Of a stretch of DNA of 64,000 nt, positions 52,490-59,811 are shown in pieces; the first letter of the stretch is position 1; each line of letters starts with the position of its first letter. The notes under the pieces were generated by a model that was not told the DNA's origin, ran no database searches, and saw nothing but the letters and a program-made list of their open reading frames with translations. A program made the translations under genes and the position numbers. This DNA is from Streptomyces sp. NRRL S-646 (GTDB lineage: Bacteria; Actinomycetota; Actinomycetes; Streptomycetales; Streptomycetaceae): NCBI RefSeq assembly GCF_000720765.1, contig NZ_JODC01000003.1, forward strand, positions 767,589 to 831,588, written 5' to 3'.

Positions 52490-52946
52490 GGGGTGGCGGT
52501 GGGAGTGCGGGCGGGGGCAGGGGTGCGCGTTGTGGGGTGCGGGGCGCTGGGGAGTCCCGGTGGGCGTGGTGAGTGTTGGTGCGGATTGCGGGGCGTGTTG
52601 GGGCGCGTGTAGGCGTTAGGGGTGGCCGATGTGGAGTTGTGCGCGGGGCGCGCACGCTGGGCGTGTGCACCCGCGACCTCGCGCGTCGTACTCCGCCCCG
52701 CTCGCGCACCGATGCGGAGCCATGCCGTCGGTTCGGACGACGGAAACGCGTGCGAGTAGAGCCCGCTCCGAGTTCTTGAGCAAGGAGCGAGCGGGCGGCG
52801 GGCGCATCGACGGCGCGCGCTGGGAGCGCATGGTCGGGACTTACGCGCCCAGCGCGCGCCCTCCAGGTGTGCGCTTGGCATGCGCACCCTGAGGCGTGGC
52901 TCAAGTCGTGCGGCGGACGCGGCCGTCCGGGCGTACGGTCGGAAAC
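52490..52946. other. Gene-free gap with a large hairpin
   Basis: No convincing gene on either strand. It holds a perfect 13-base inverted repeat, GGCGCGCGCTGGG at 52812-52824 and its complement at 52848-52860, and several shorter palindromes. May include the terminator of the amidohydrolase gene and the promoter of the next gene, neither clear. Confidence 0.5.
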
Positions 52947-53603
52947 ATGCGCATTGTCATCGCTGGTGGTCATGGTCAGATCGCGCTGCGGCTGGAGCGG
53001 CTGCTCGCTGCGCGCGGAGACGAGGTTGCGGGGATCATCCGTCACGCCGAGCAGGGCAACGACCTGCGGGAGGCCGGTGCCGAACCGGTTCTGCTCGATC
53101 TGGAGTCGGCCTCGGTCGAGGAGGCCGCGGCGCATCTGCAGGGCGCCGACGCGGCGGTGTTCGCGGCCGGTGCGGGTCCGGGCAGCGGGGCGGCCCGCAA
53201 GGACACGGTGGACAAGGGAGCGGCGATCCTGTTCGCGGACGCGGCGGTTCGGGCGGGCGTACGACGACACGTGGTCGTCTCGTCCATGGGTGCCGATCCC
53301 GCGCACCAGGGGGACGACATCTTCGACGTGTATCTGCGCGCAAAGGGCGAGGCCGACGCCTACGTGCTGCGGCAGGACGCCCTGGACGCGACGATTCTGC
53401 GCCCCGGGATGCTGACGAACGACGCCGGTACCGGCCTCGTACGACTGGAGGCGCACACGGGCCGCGGCGCCGTCCCCCGCGACGACGTGGCAGCCGTACT
53501 GGCGGAGTTGGTGGAGACCCCGGCGACGGCCGGACTGACCCTGGAACTGGTCGGCGGATCGGCGCCGGTGTCGGTCGCGGTGAAGTCGGTGGCCGGGAAC
53601 TGA
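52947..53603 (+). CDS. NAD(P)-binding epimerase/NmrA-type protein
   Basis: 218 residues from ATG 52947. Starts MRIVIAGGHGQIALRLERLL, a Rossmann motif GGHGQIA, with VRRHVVVSSMGADPAHQ and ATILRPGMLTND later. Atypical SDR of the YwnB/NAD(P)H-binding group; reaction unknown. Two bases before the next gene, so the pair forms an operon. Confidence 0.85.
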   Translation: MRIVIAGGHGQIALRLERLLAARGDEVAGIIRHAEQGNDLREAGAEPVLLDLESASVEEAAAHLQGADAAVFAAGAGPGSGAARKDTVDKGAAILFADAAVRAGVRRHVVVSSMGADPAHQGDDIFDVYLRAKGEADAYVLRQDALDATILRPGMLTNDAGTGLVRLEAHTGRGAVPRDDVAAVLAELVETPATAGLTLELVGGSAPVSVAVKSVAGN

Positions 53604-53605
53604 GG

Positions 53606-54007
53606 GTGTCCGGCGAGAGGGTTCCGGCCGCACGGGAGGCCCTGCTGCGGCGCATGTACGAGGTCTTCTCGACCGACGAGCGCGACGCCTTCGTACCGCT
53701 GTGCCTGGCCCCGGACGTCGACTGGCCGAACGTCCTCGACGGCGTCCGTCTGCACGGCCGCGAGGAGGTACGCGCCTACTGGGCACGGCAGTTCGCGGCC
53801 GGGCATCCCCTCGTACGGCTGGAGGGGCTGCGGCTCGACGGGGACGGCGAGCGGGTGGTGGCGACCGTTCGGCCCGGGATGCGGGACGCGTCGGGCGACC
53901 GGTGGGCGGAGGGGACGGTCGAGCACGTGTACCAGTTCGGCGGGGACGGGCTGGTGACGCGGATGGACGTATGGGAGGGCTCGCAGGGGGCGCCGCCGGG
54001 GTCGTAG
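53606..54007 (+). CDS. SnoaL-like (NTF2-fold) protein
   Basis: 133 residues from GTG 53606, two bases after the previous stop. ALLRRMYEVFSTDERDAFVP, DGVRLHGREEVRAYWARQF and VEHVYQFGGDGLVTRMDVWE fit the cone-shaped NTF2 fold. Such proteins include polyketide cyclases, but most have unknown ligands. Co-transcription with the oxidoreductase suggests a shared small substrate. Confidence 0.75.
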   Translation: MSGERVPAAREALLRRMYEVFSTDERDAFVPLCLAPDVDWPNVLDGVRLHGREEVRAYWARQFAAGHPLVRLEGLRLDGDGERVVATVRPGMRDASGDRWAEGTVEHVYQFGGDGLVTRMDVWEGSQGAPPGS

Positions 54008-54026
54008 GAGCTGTGGCTGCCGTCGC

Positions 54027-54182
54027 GAATTCCGTCTGGAATTCCGTCTGGAAGTCTGTCTGGGGCTCCGGCTTGAGTCCCAACTTGAGCTCCGGCTTGA
54101 GCTCCGGCTTGAGCTCCGGCTTGAGTCCCAACCTGAGCTCCGGCTTGAGTACTGGCTTGACCTCCGGGTTGAGCCCCGTCTG
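54027..54182. repeat. Minisatellite: 13 units of 12 bases
   Basis: Contiguous 12-base units with consensus GAGCTCCGGCTT; the first three are variants of GAATTCCGTCTG. It lies between convergent genes (SnoaL-like and the CxxC protein). The 12-base period equals four codons, but no gene is believed to run through it. Confidence 0.9.
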
Positions 54183-54202
54183 GATCCCTCGTGCAACTCC
54201 CC

Positions 54203-54415
54203 TTAGAACAGGGGCAGTTGGCCGGGGATCTCCGGGACGACGTATCCGTCCAACGACGGCTGGGCCGCGCCGAGTTGTGCCTGGCTGCGGGAGCCGGGGC
54301 AGGAGACGAGTACGCCGTTCTCGCGCGCGCCGGGCGGGTCGTGACGGGCGAACCGTCCGGCGACGACGGCGATCTCGCGACGGCATTCGGGGCAGCGTCT
54401 GCGGCGAGTGGACAT
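54203..54415 (-). CDS. Small CxxC protein
   Basis: 70 residues, starts MSTRRRRCPECRREIAVVAG. One CPEC pair and a later single Cys (VLVSCPGS); could bind zinc or be a half ribbon. C-terminus ends PEIPGQLPLF. Conserved-looking codon use; I think related small proteins occur in other Streptomyces. Function unknown. Confidence 0.6.
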   Translation of the reverse strand: MSTRRRRCPECRREIAVVAGRFARHDPPGARENGVLVSCPGSRSQAQLGAAQPSLDGYVVPEIPGQLPLF

Positions 54416-54568
54416 GGGGTCAGTGTGCCCCGGGCGGGGGCGTGTTGTGCGCGGGGCGCACGCCCCGGTCTGCTCATGGCCCTCTCGCGCCGCCGTGTCA
54501 CCGATGGAGCCCTCGCCGCCCCTGCCATCCCGAGGCCTTCACCGGGTTCCCACGAAATCCGACCACGC

Positions 54569-54597
54569 TTGCTTAAGTCAATCAACTGACTTAGCTT
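54569..54597 (+). promoter_or_regulatory. Promoter overlapped by a palindromic operator
   Basis: TTGCTT, 17-base spacer, TAGCTT. The spacer holds TAAGTCA-ATCAAC-TGACTTA (54574-54593), a 20-base palindrome of MarR/TetR type. It precedes the MFS fusion gene by 48 bases; the matching regulator is not next to it. Confidence 0.65.
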
Positions 54598-54645
54598 GAG
54601 GGTGTCGCGCACACCCGATGCCCCTTGCCTACGGAGGCCCGACCC

Positions 54646-57033
54646 ATGTCCCACGCCCTTCCCCGACCCGCCGACGACGGGGTGGTGTCCGCAGCGCCGC
54701 GGGCCAATGCCGTCGTCGCGGTCCTGGCCTTCGGCGGGATCGTGGTCTCGCTGATGCAGACCCTGGTGATCCCGATCGTCCCGGAACTGCCGAAGCTCCT
54801 GAACGCCCCGGCGTCCGACACCGCCTGGGCCGTCACCGCCACGCTGCTCGCCGCCGCCGTGGCCGTCCCGATGACAGGCCGGCTCGGAGACATGTACGGC
54901 AAGCGCCGCATGCTCCTGGTCAGCCTGGTCCTGCTGGTCGCCGGCTCGGTCACCGCCGCGCTCAGCGACTCCCTGGCGCCGATGATCGTCGGGCGGGTGC
55001 TGCAGGGCATGGCGGGTGGGGTGATCCCGCTCGGCATCAGCATCATGCGGGACGAGCTGCCCGCCGAACGGCTCGGTTCGGCCACCGCACTGATGAGTGC
55101 CTCTCTGGGCGTCGGTGCCGCACTCGGCCTGCCTGCTGCCGCCCTCATCGCGGACAACTTCGACTGGCACGTGCTGTTCTGGAGCTCGGCAGGGATGGGT
55201 GTCGCGGCGCTTGCGCTGGTGCTGTTCGTCGTCCCCGAGTCCAAGGTCCGCACGGGCGGCCGCTTCGATGTCCTCGGCGGCCTCGGCATGGCGGCCGGTC
55301 TGGTCTGCCTGCTGCTCGGCATCTCCAAGGGCGGCGACTGGGGCTGGGACAGCGGCACCACGCTCGGCCTGTTCGCGGCGGCCGTGGTGGTCCTGCCGCT
55401 GTGGGGCTGGTACGAGCTGCGTGCCGAGCAGCCACTGGTCGACCTGCGCACCACCGCCCGCCGGCAGGTACTGGTCACCAACCTCGCCTCGATCGCCCTC
55501 GGCTTCGGCATGTTCGCGATGTCCCTGGTGCTTCCGCAGCTCCTGCAGTTGCCTGAGGCTACCGGCTACGGTCTGGGCAAGTCGCTGCTGACCGCCGGTC
55601 TGGTCATGGCCCCGTCCGGCCTGGTGATGATGGCGATCGCCCCCGTCTCGGCCGCCCTCTCCAAGGCCAAGGGCCCGAAGGCCAGCCTGATGCTGGGCTC
55701 ACTGATCGTGGCGACCGGCTACGGCCTGCAGATCCTCCTGATGTCCGAGGTCTGGCAGTTCGTACTGGTGTCCTGCGTCATCGGTTCCGGTATCGGCTTC
55801 ACGTACGGCGCCATGCCCGCCCTGATCATGGGCGCGGTGCCCCCGTCCCAGTCGGGCGCCGCCAACAGTCTCAACACCCTGATGCGGTCCATCGGTACGT
55901 CGACCGCCAGCGCCGTCGCCGGCGTCATCCTGTCGCAGCTGACCACGGACCTCGACGGGGTCTCCCTTCCGTCGGAGAACGGCTTCAAGACCGTCCTGGC
56001 CATCGGCGGCGGCGCGGCGCTGCTCGCCTTCGCCGTCGCGGCCTTCATTCCGCGGCATCGGGCGGCTGCGGCTGGGGGCCAGAAGGGGGCACCCGGGCCG
56101 GCTGAGGAGGGTGCGCCGGGCCGGTCCGTCGCAGCTGCGGCCGCGGACTCGATCGGGGAGGGTACGCCAGGTCTGTCGGCCGCGCGTTCCGGCGGGGCCT
56201 CGCCTGCGTCTGCGGCCTCATCGGCTTCCGTCGCGAACGCCGGGCCCGACGGTGCGAACGGCTCCGTCGGCGGCGGCATCCCGGTACGCGGTCAGGTCCT
56301 GGGGGCGGAGCGAGTCCCGGTGGCGGGGGCCGCGGTCACGCTCATCTCGCTCGGCGGAAAGCAGCTGAGCCGGTCGGTCTCCGGGGGCGACGGCTTGTAC
56401 GGTGTCGACGCGCCCGCCGCCGGTTCGTACGTCCTGATCGCCTCCGCCGACGGCTTCCAGCCGCAGGCCTCAACACTCGTCGTCGTCGACGGGCCGGTCT
56501 CGTACGACGTCCTGCTGAGCGGCACGAGCGGCCTCGCCGGGCTGGTGCGGTCCGCCGACAGCGGGGCGCCGGTCGCCGACGCCGTGGTGATCGTGACCGA
56601 TGTCCGCGGGGAGGTGCTGGCCACCGGACGGACCGACGTGCTGGGCGAGTTCACGGTCACCGACCTGGTGCCGGGGACGGTGACGCTCGCCGTCAACTCC
56701 GCCAAGCACCGCCCGCTGGCCCTGCCCGTCGAGATCGGCGGCACGGGCACCACACGTATCGAGATCGAGCTCCGGCCCGGCGCCCACGTCCGGGGCACGG
56801 TACGCGGAGCGGGCGCCCCACTGAGCGACGCCCGGGTGACCCTGGTGGACGCCGCGGGCAACGTGGTCGCCACGACACGGACCGGGCACGACGGCGCGTA
56901 CGCCTTCTCCGACCTGGACAGCGGCGCGTACACGATCATCGCGACGGGCTATCCGCCGCAGGCGGCAACGGTGGCGGTTCCGGGCGGCGGCACGGACGAC
57001 CACGACATCGAACTTGCCCACAGCGGGGAGTAG
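54646..57033 (+). CDS. MFS exporter fused to carboxypeptidase-regulatory-like domains
   Basis: 795 residues from ATG 54646 (ACGGAGGCCC before it). Residues 25-465 are a 14-helix DHA2-type MFS transporter (MTGRLGDMYGKRRMLL; GRVLQGMAGGVIPLGI). A 75-residue Ala/Gly/Ser linker follows. Residues 545-795 contain three immunoglobulin-like carboxypeptidase-regulatory (CNA-B/CarboxypepD_reg) repeats: VRGQVLGAERVPVAGAAVTL, LAGLVRSADSGAPVADAVVI, VRGTVRGAGAPLSDARVTLV. The tail would stick out on one membrane face and may bind carbohydrate or protein. Substrate unknown. Confidence 0.88.
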   Translation: MSHALPRPADDGVVSAAPRANAVVAVLAFGGIVVSLMQTLVIPIVPELPKLLNAPASDTAWAVTATLLAAAVAVPMTGRLGDMYGKRRMLLVSLVLLVAGSVTAALSDSLAPMIVGRVLQGMAGGVIPLGISIMRDELPAERLGSATALMSASLGVGAALGLPAAALIADNFDWHVLFWSSAGMGVAALALVLFVVPESKVRTGGRFDVLGGLGMAAGLVCLLLGISKGGDWGWDSGTTLGLFAAAVVVLPLWGWYELRAEQPLVDLRTTARRQVLVTNLASIALGFGMFAMSLVLPQLLQLPEATGYGLGKSLLTAGLVMAPSGLVMMAIAPVSAALSKAKGPKASLMLGSLIVATGYGLQILLMSEVWQFVLVSCVIGSGIGFTYGAMPALIMGAVPPSQSGAANSLNTLMRSIGTSTASAVAGVILSQLTTDLDGVSLPSENGFKTVLAIGGGAALLAFAVAAFIPRHRAAAAGGQKGAPGPAEEGAPGRSVAAAAADSIGEGTPGLSAARSGGASPASAASSASVANAGPDGANGSVGGGIPVRGQVLGAERVPVAGAAVTLISLGGKQLSRSVSGGDGLYGVDAPAAGSYVLIASADGFQPQASTLVVVDGPVSYDVLLSGTSGLAGLVRSADSGAPVADAVVIVTDVRGEVLATGRTDVLGEFTVTDLVPGTVTLAVNSAKHRPLALPVEIGGTGTTRIEIELRPGAHVRGTVRGAGAPLSDARVTLVDAAGNVVATTRTGHDGAYAFSDLDSGAYTIIATGYPPQAATVAVPGGGTDDHDIELAHSGE

Positions 57034-57104
57034 TTCCGCCTGAACTGCCATCTGCTTCGGCCTGAGACACGGCGTGACGAGACGAAGCCGGCACATGAAG
57101 AGAC

Positions 57105-57138
57105 CCTCTCTGGTCTGCGTTTCCTCAGCCCAGAGAGG
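57105..57138 (-). terminator. Hairpin at the end of the small minus-strand frame
   Basis: CCTCTCTGG/CCAGAGAGG stem, then GTCTCTT in RNA sense. Its loop shares TCTGCGTTTCC with the tRNA-Tyr terminator at 59627, suggesting either a common terminator type or a remnant of a lost tRNA locus. Confidence 0.5.
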
Positions 57139-57247
57139 CCTCGCGGACACACTCGCCCGGCGCCTGCCGGCGCAGCTGCTGGGCGTGCTGGTACCGCCGC
57201 TGCGTTTCCTGGGCCGCCGCGATGTCGATCAGCTTCCAGCTCGCCAT
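57125..57247 (-). CDS. Possible 40-residue protein or gene remnant
   Basis: Reads MASWKLIDIAAAQETQRRYQ and ends EASLG, with high third-position GC and a terminator at its stop. An in-frame ATG four codons upstream exists. No ribosome site seen. Either a real small protein or the end of a broken gene. Confidence 0.35.
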   Translation of the reverse strand: MASWKLIDIAAAQETQRRYQHAQQLRRQAPGECVREASLG

Positions 57248-57285
57248 CGCGGTGTGCATGGGGTCTGACCGGCTTCGCCTTGACG

Positions 57286-57441
57286 ATGATCGCCTGTGAC
57301 CTCCTCTTCCTCGACAAGGAACTCGGCAAGGCCGTCTCCATGGCGCACGACCTGGCCGTACGGCTGAGCCGGTGGGCCCGGAAGACGCAGCAGTGCACCG
57401 AGCGTGCCCGCGAAGGGGCGCTCACTGAGGAGTCCGCATAG
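57286..57441 (+). pseudogene. Gene fragment
   Basis: 51 codons (MIACDLLFLDKELGKAVSMA ... LTEESA, stop) with strongly coding third-position GC that continues a few codons upstream (LTGFALT) and then fades. No ribosome site. Best read as the 3' end of a gene whose start was lost. The rest of 57034-57607 holds only the previous two features and no other gene. Confidence 0.4.
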
Positions 57442-57607
57442 CGGAGTCCGTACAGAGGGGCTCAGGTGTCTGCATCCAAAGGTCCACAGCCGTCCCGATC
57501 CAAGGGTCCACAGCCGTCCCGGCGCCCTTGGCCGAAACTGGCGCATCGGCGCCGGGCGCCAGGCAAGCTCTCGTTTTCACCGGGTCGACCAAGGAGACCG
57601 ACAGCAC

Positions 57608-58144
57608 ATGGAAGAAATACCGCCCCTTCGCCCCGCCAAGGACGGTGCCACGGTGGGGCTGTTCTGGGTCTCGTCGGACGGCCTGTACGTGGGAGCCCCA
57701 GCGCCGGAACCGGCCCCCAACATGGTGCTCACGACATTGGGGCCCCGCGTCACCGGTCCGCAGCCACGGAAGTGGGCATGGTCCGACCTCGCCGGCCTGG
57801 AGATCACCGAAGTCCCGACCCGCTCCGCTCCGCAACGCTGGGCGACCCACGCGGCGAGCTTCGTCGCAGCCGCTCTGGACGCCTGGGTGCCGAGCAGCCC
57901 GACCGAGATGACCGTCTCCGTCATCGCGCCCGACGGCACCTACCGGACGCCGGTCTACTCCAGCGCCGCCGTCGCCTACTCCCCGCGAGAGGTCGCTCTC
58001 TCACGCCGGTTGATCAGTGACTTCACCCAGGGCACCGCCACGCCCGCCGTCATGACCGAGTGGTGGGAACAGACCCGGCCGACCAAGATCCTCCGATCAC
58101 GCGAGCGGGAGGCCGTGCTGGCACTCTGGCTCGCACGCGCCTGA
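57608..58144 (+). CDS. Hypothetical protein
   Basis: 178 residues, ATG 57608 after AAGGAGACCGACAGC. Soluble mixed alpha/beta protein (VGLFWVSSDGLYVGAP; KWAWSDLAGLEITEVPT; EMTVSVIAPDGTYRTPVYSS). Resembles PH-like hypothetical proteins of Streptomyces only in general outline; no family recognised. First of a three-gene plus-strand cluster. Confidence 0.6.
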   Translation: MEEIPPLRPAKDGATVGLFWVSSDGLYVGAPAPEPAPNMVLTTLGPRVTGPQPRKWAWSDLAGLEITEVPTRSAPQRWATHAASFVAAALDAWVPSSPTEMTVSVIAPDGTYRTPVYSSAAVAYSPREVALSRRLISDFTQGTATPAVMTEWWEQTRPTKILRSREREAVLALWLARA

Positions 58145-58213
58145 CCGGGGCCTTCAGGGGCGGGCCATGCCTGCCCGGCCCTTCCCACGAACCCTGCGGA
58201 GGAGGACAAGCCC

Positions 58214-58636
58214 ATGCACACGGACCTCTCGGCAGCCAACGGCACCGACTCGCCCACGCTCGCCTTCGACGGCGACTGCGGTTTCTGTCAGGCGACCATC
58301 ACCTGGCTGCAACGCCATGCCAGGCCACGGATGCGGGCCATGCCGTGGCGTGCCCTGCCCGACCACATCACCCGGCCGCACCGGGGACGCCTCGACCGGG
58401 AGGTCCTCGTCTTCCGCGGGGCCGGCGTGGCCGATTCCGGAGCGCAGGCACTCGGGGCCTACCTCGCGTCGTCACCCCGTTTCCGCTACCGGGCCGCAGG
58501 ACAGCTCCTGCGCGCGCCCGTCATCAGGCAGGTCGCTCGACTCGTCTATCGCCTGGTGGCCGCCCACCGGCACCGCATGCCTACGGGCACAGCGGCATGC
58601 GCACTGCCCCTGACGCACGACGGAAGCCCAACATGA
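58214..58636 (+). CDS. DCC-family thiol-disulfide oxidoreductase (DUF393)
   Basis: 140 residues. LAFDGDCGFCQATITWLQRH holds the DxxCxxC signature (DGDCGFC). Later GVADSGAQALGAYLASSP and a hydrophobic RQVARLVYRLVAAHRHR stretch. Redox role inferred from the family. Ribosome site CGGAGGAGGAC before ATG 58214; the stop overlaps the next ATG. Confidence 0.8.
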   Translation: MHTDLSAANGTDSPTLAFDGDCGFCQATITWLQRHARPRMRAMPWRALPDHITRPHRGRLDREVLVFRGAGVADSGAQALGAYLASSPRFRYRAAGQLLRAPVIRQVARLVYRLVAAHRHRMPTGTAACALPLTHDGSPT

Positions 58637-59475
58637 TCCGAGTTCCCACCTGCGTGCTCAGCAGCTTCGAGCCGCCCCAGGTACGCAATGGCCACAGCCT
58701 GGACCTGTTCGTGCAGATCGGGTCCCTGACCAAGACGCTCACCGCAACCGTCCTGACCGCCTTGGCCGACCGCGGTGCGCTGAGCCTCGACGACCCGCTG
58801 GAGTCGTTCCTGCCCGCGCCCGAGGGCACCGGCATCACCCTGCGCCACCTCGCCGAGCACACCTCGGGCCTGCCACGGCTGCCCCCCGGAATCGGCGGCC
58901 GCGACCCCTACACCGCCTTCGACGCCCAAGCCCTGGACACGGTCGTACGGCAACTGGACACCCTGGTCACGGCTCCCGCGGGTACCACCGACGAATACTC
59001 GAACCTCGGATACGCCCTACTGGGCGCGGCCCTCGTCGCGGCCACCCACACCCCGTACGAGGAACTCCTGCACCGGCATGTCCTCGCTCCCCTCGGCGTC
59101 ACCGAAGTCGCCGCCGACCCGCCGCCCGGCAGACGACTGTGCCGCCGCGGGCTCTTCGGACAACCGGAGCGGCCCTGGACCATGACCGGCGCGATCCTGC
59201 CCGCCGGCGGCCTGTGGGCCACGCCCGAAGCCACCGCCGCCCTCGTCACCGCCCTGCTCGTCGACCGCAGACTCGGCGAACCTGCACCAGCCTGGCAGAA
59301 AGCAGGACGCCTGCTGTGGCACAACGGTGCAACAGGCGGCGCCTCGGTCTTCGCCGGCGCCGCACCGCAGGGCTGGATCCTCGTCCACCGCCTGTCCGGC
59401 CGGAGCGCCACGACGGACCGCCTGGCCGTGGAAACATTCAGACGCTTCGTCGACGCCCGGTCCCAACCGGCGTGA
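58633..59475 (+). CDS. Serine hydrolase of the beta-lactamase/DD-peptidase (class C-like) fold
   Basis: 280 residues, ATG overlapping the DCC stop. Ser31-Leu-Thr-Lys34 is the nucleophile motif (QIGSLTKTLTATVL), EYSNLGYALLG supplies the Tyr-x-Asn, and LLWHNGATGG the third motif. HTSGLPRLPPGI is typical of esterase/DD-peptidase relatives. It is shorter at the N-terminus than most members and has no signal peptide, so a cytoplasmic form or a truncated start is possible. Confidence 0.82.
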   Translation: MIRVPTCVLSSFEPPQVRNGHSLDLFVQIGSLTKTLTATVLTALADRGALSLDDPLESFLPAPEGTGITLRHLAEHTSGLPRLPPGIGGRDPYTAFDAQALDTVVRQLDTLVTAPAGTTDEYSNLGYALLGAALVAATHTPYEELLHRHVLAPLGVTEVAADPPPGRRLCRRGLFGQPERPWTMTGAILPAGGLWATPEATAALVTALLVDRRLGEPAPAWQKAGRLLWHNGATGGASVFAGAAPQGWILVHRLSGRSATTDRLAVETFRRFVDARSQPA

Positions 59476-59626
59476 GCGACTCTGGGGCTGTTGCGCAATT
59501 CGAAACGCGCCGGAACCTCCCTCAGCCCCGGAGCGCTCACCCTGATCAGCCCCAGGACCCACGCGCCGGAAAATGAGACAAGCCGCCCAATTCCGATTCC
59601 ACTCGAAAGATCACCCCGAGGCACGC

Positions 59627-59672
59627 AAAGACCCCCTCCATTCTGCGTTTCCGCAGGGTGGAGGGGGTCTTT
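59627..59672 (-). terminator. Terminator of the (split) tRNA-Tyr
   Basis: Perfect 14-base stem AAAGACCCCCTCCA/TGGAGGGGGTCTTT with an inner CTGCG/CGCAG helix, directly downstream of the tRNA 3' fragment. Confidence 0.85.
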
Positions 59673-59679
59673 CTCAGCG

Positions 59680-59729
59680 TGGCGGCGCCAGGATTCGAAC
59701 CTGGGAAGGCTGAGCCGGCAGATTTACAG
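59680..59729 (-). other. 3' half of tRNA-Tyr: attachment-site duplicate of an integrative element
   Basis: In minus-strand sense: anticodon loop CTGTAAA (GTA = Tyr), 3' anticodon stem TCTGC, class II variable arm CGGCTCAGCCTTC, T-loop GTTCGAATC, acceptor 3' strand CGCCGCC with discriminator A. The 5' half is missing: upstream bases do not pair with the anticodon stem or acceptor. This is what remains at one end when an element integrates in a tRNA 3' end. The intact tRNA-Tyr and integrase should lie beyond the right edge. Confidence 0.75.
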
Positions 59730-59811
59730 TGGGGCTGCTCCGACCTGCGTAACCTGCAGCGATTCCCGGTGCCTCCGTTCACGGGGGAGGCCTGGGGGAC
59801 GGATCTCGCAA

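Noticed and set aside
54027..54182. CRISPR array
   Set aside because: Units are 12 bases with no spacers and no cas genes nearby; no CRISPR-like repeat-spacer pattern was seen anywhere in the window.
52269..54386. 643- to 705-residue minus-strand frame across the amidohydrolase and SnoaL region
   Set aside because: Pro/Arg-rich low-complexity translation, antisense to well-supported genes and running through the 12-base repeat.
57404..57607. Upstream extension of the hypothetical gene at 57608
   Set aside because: Translation is Arg/Pro/His-rich with repeats (HSRPDPRVHSRPG), and a good ribosome site precedes the ATG at 57608.
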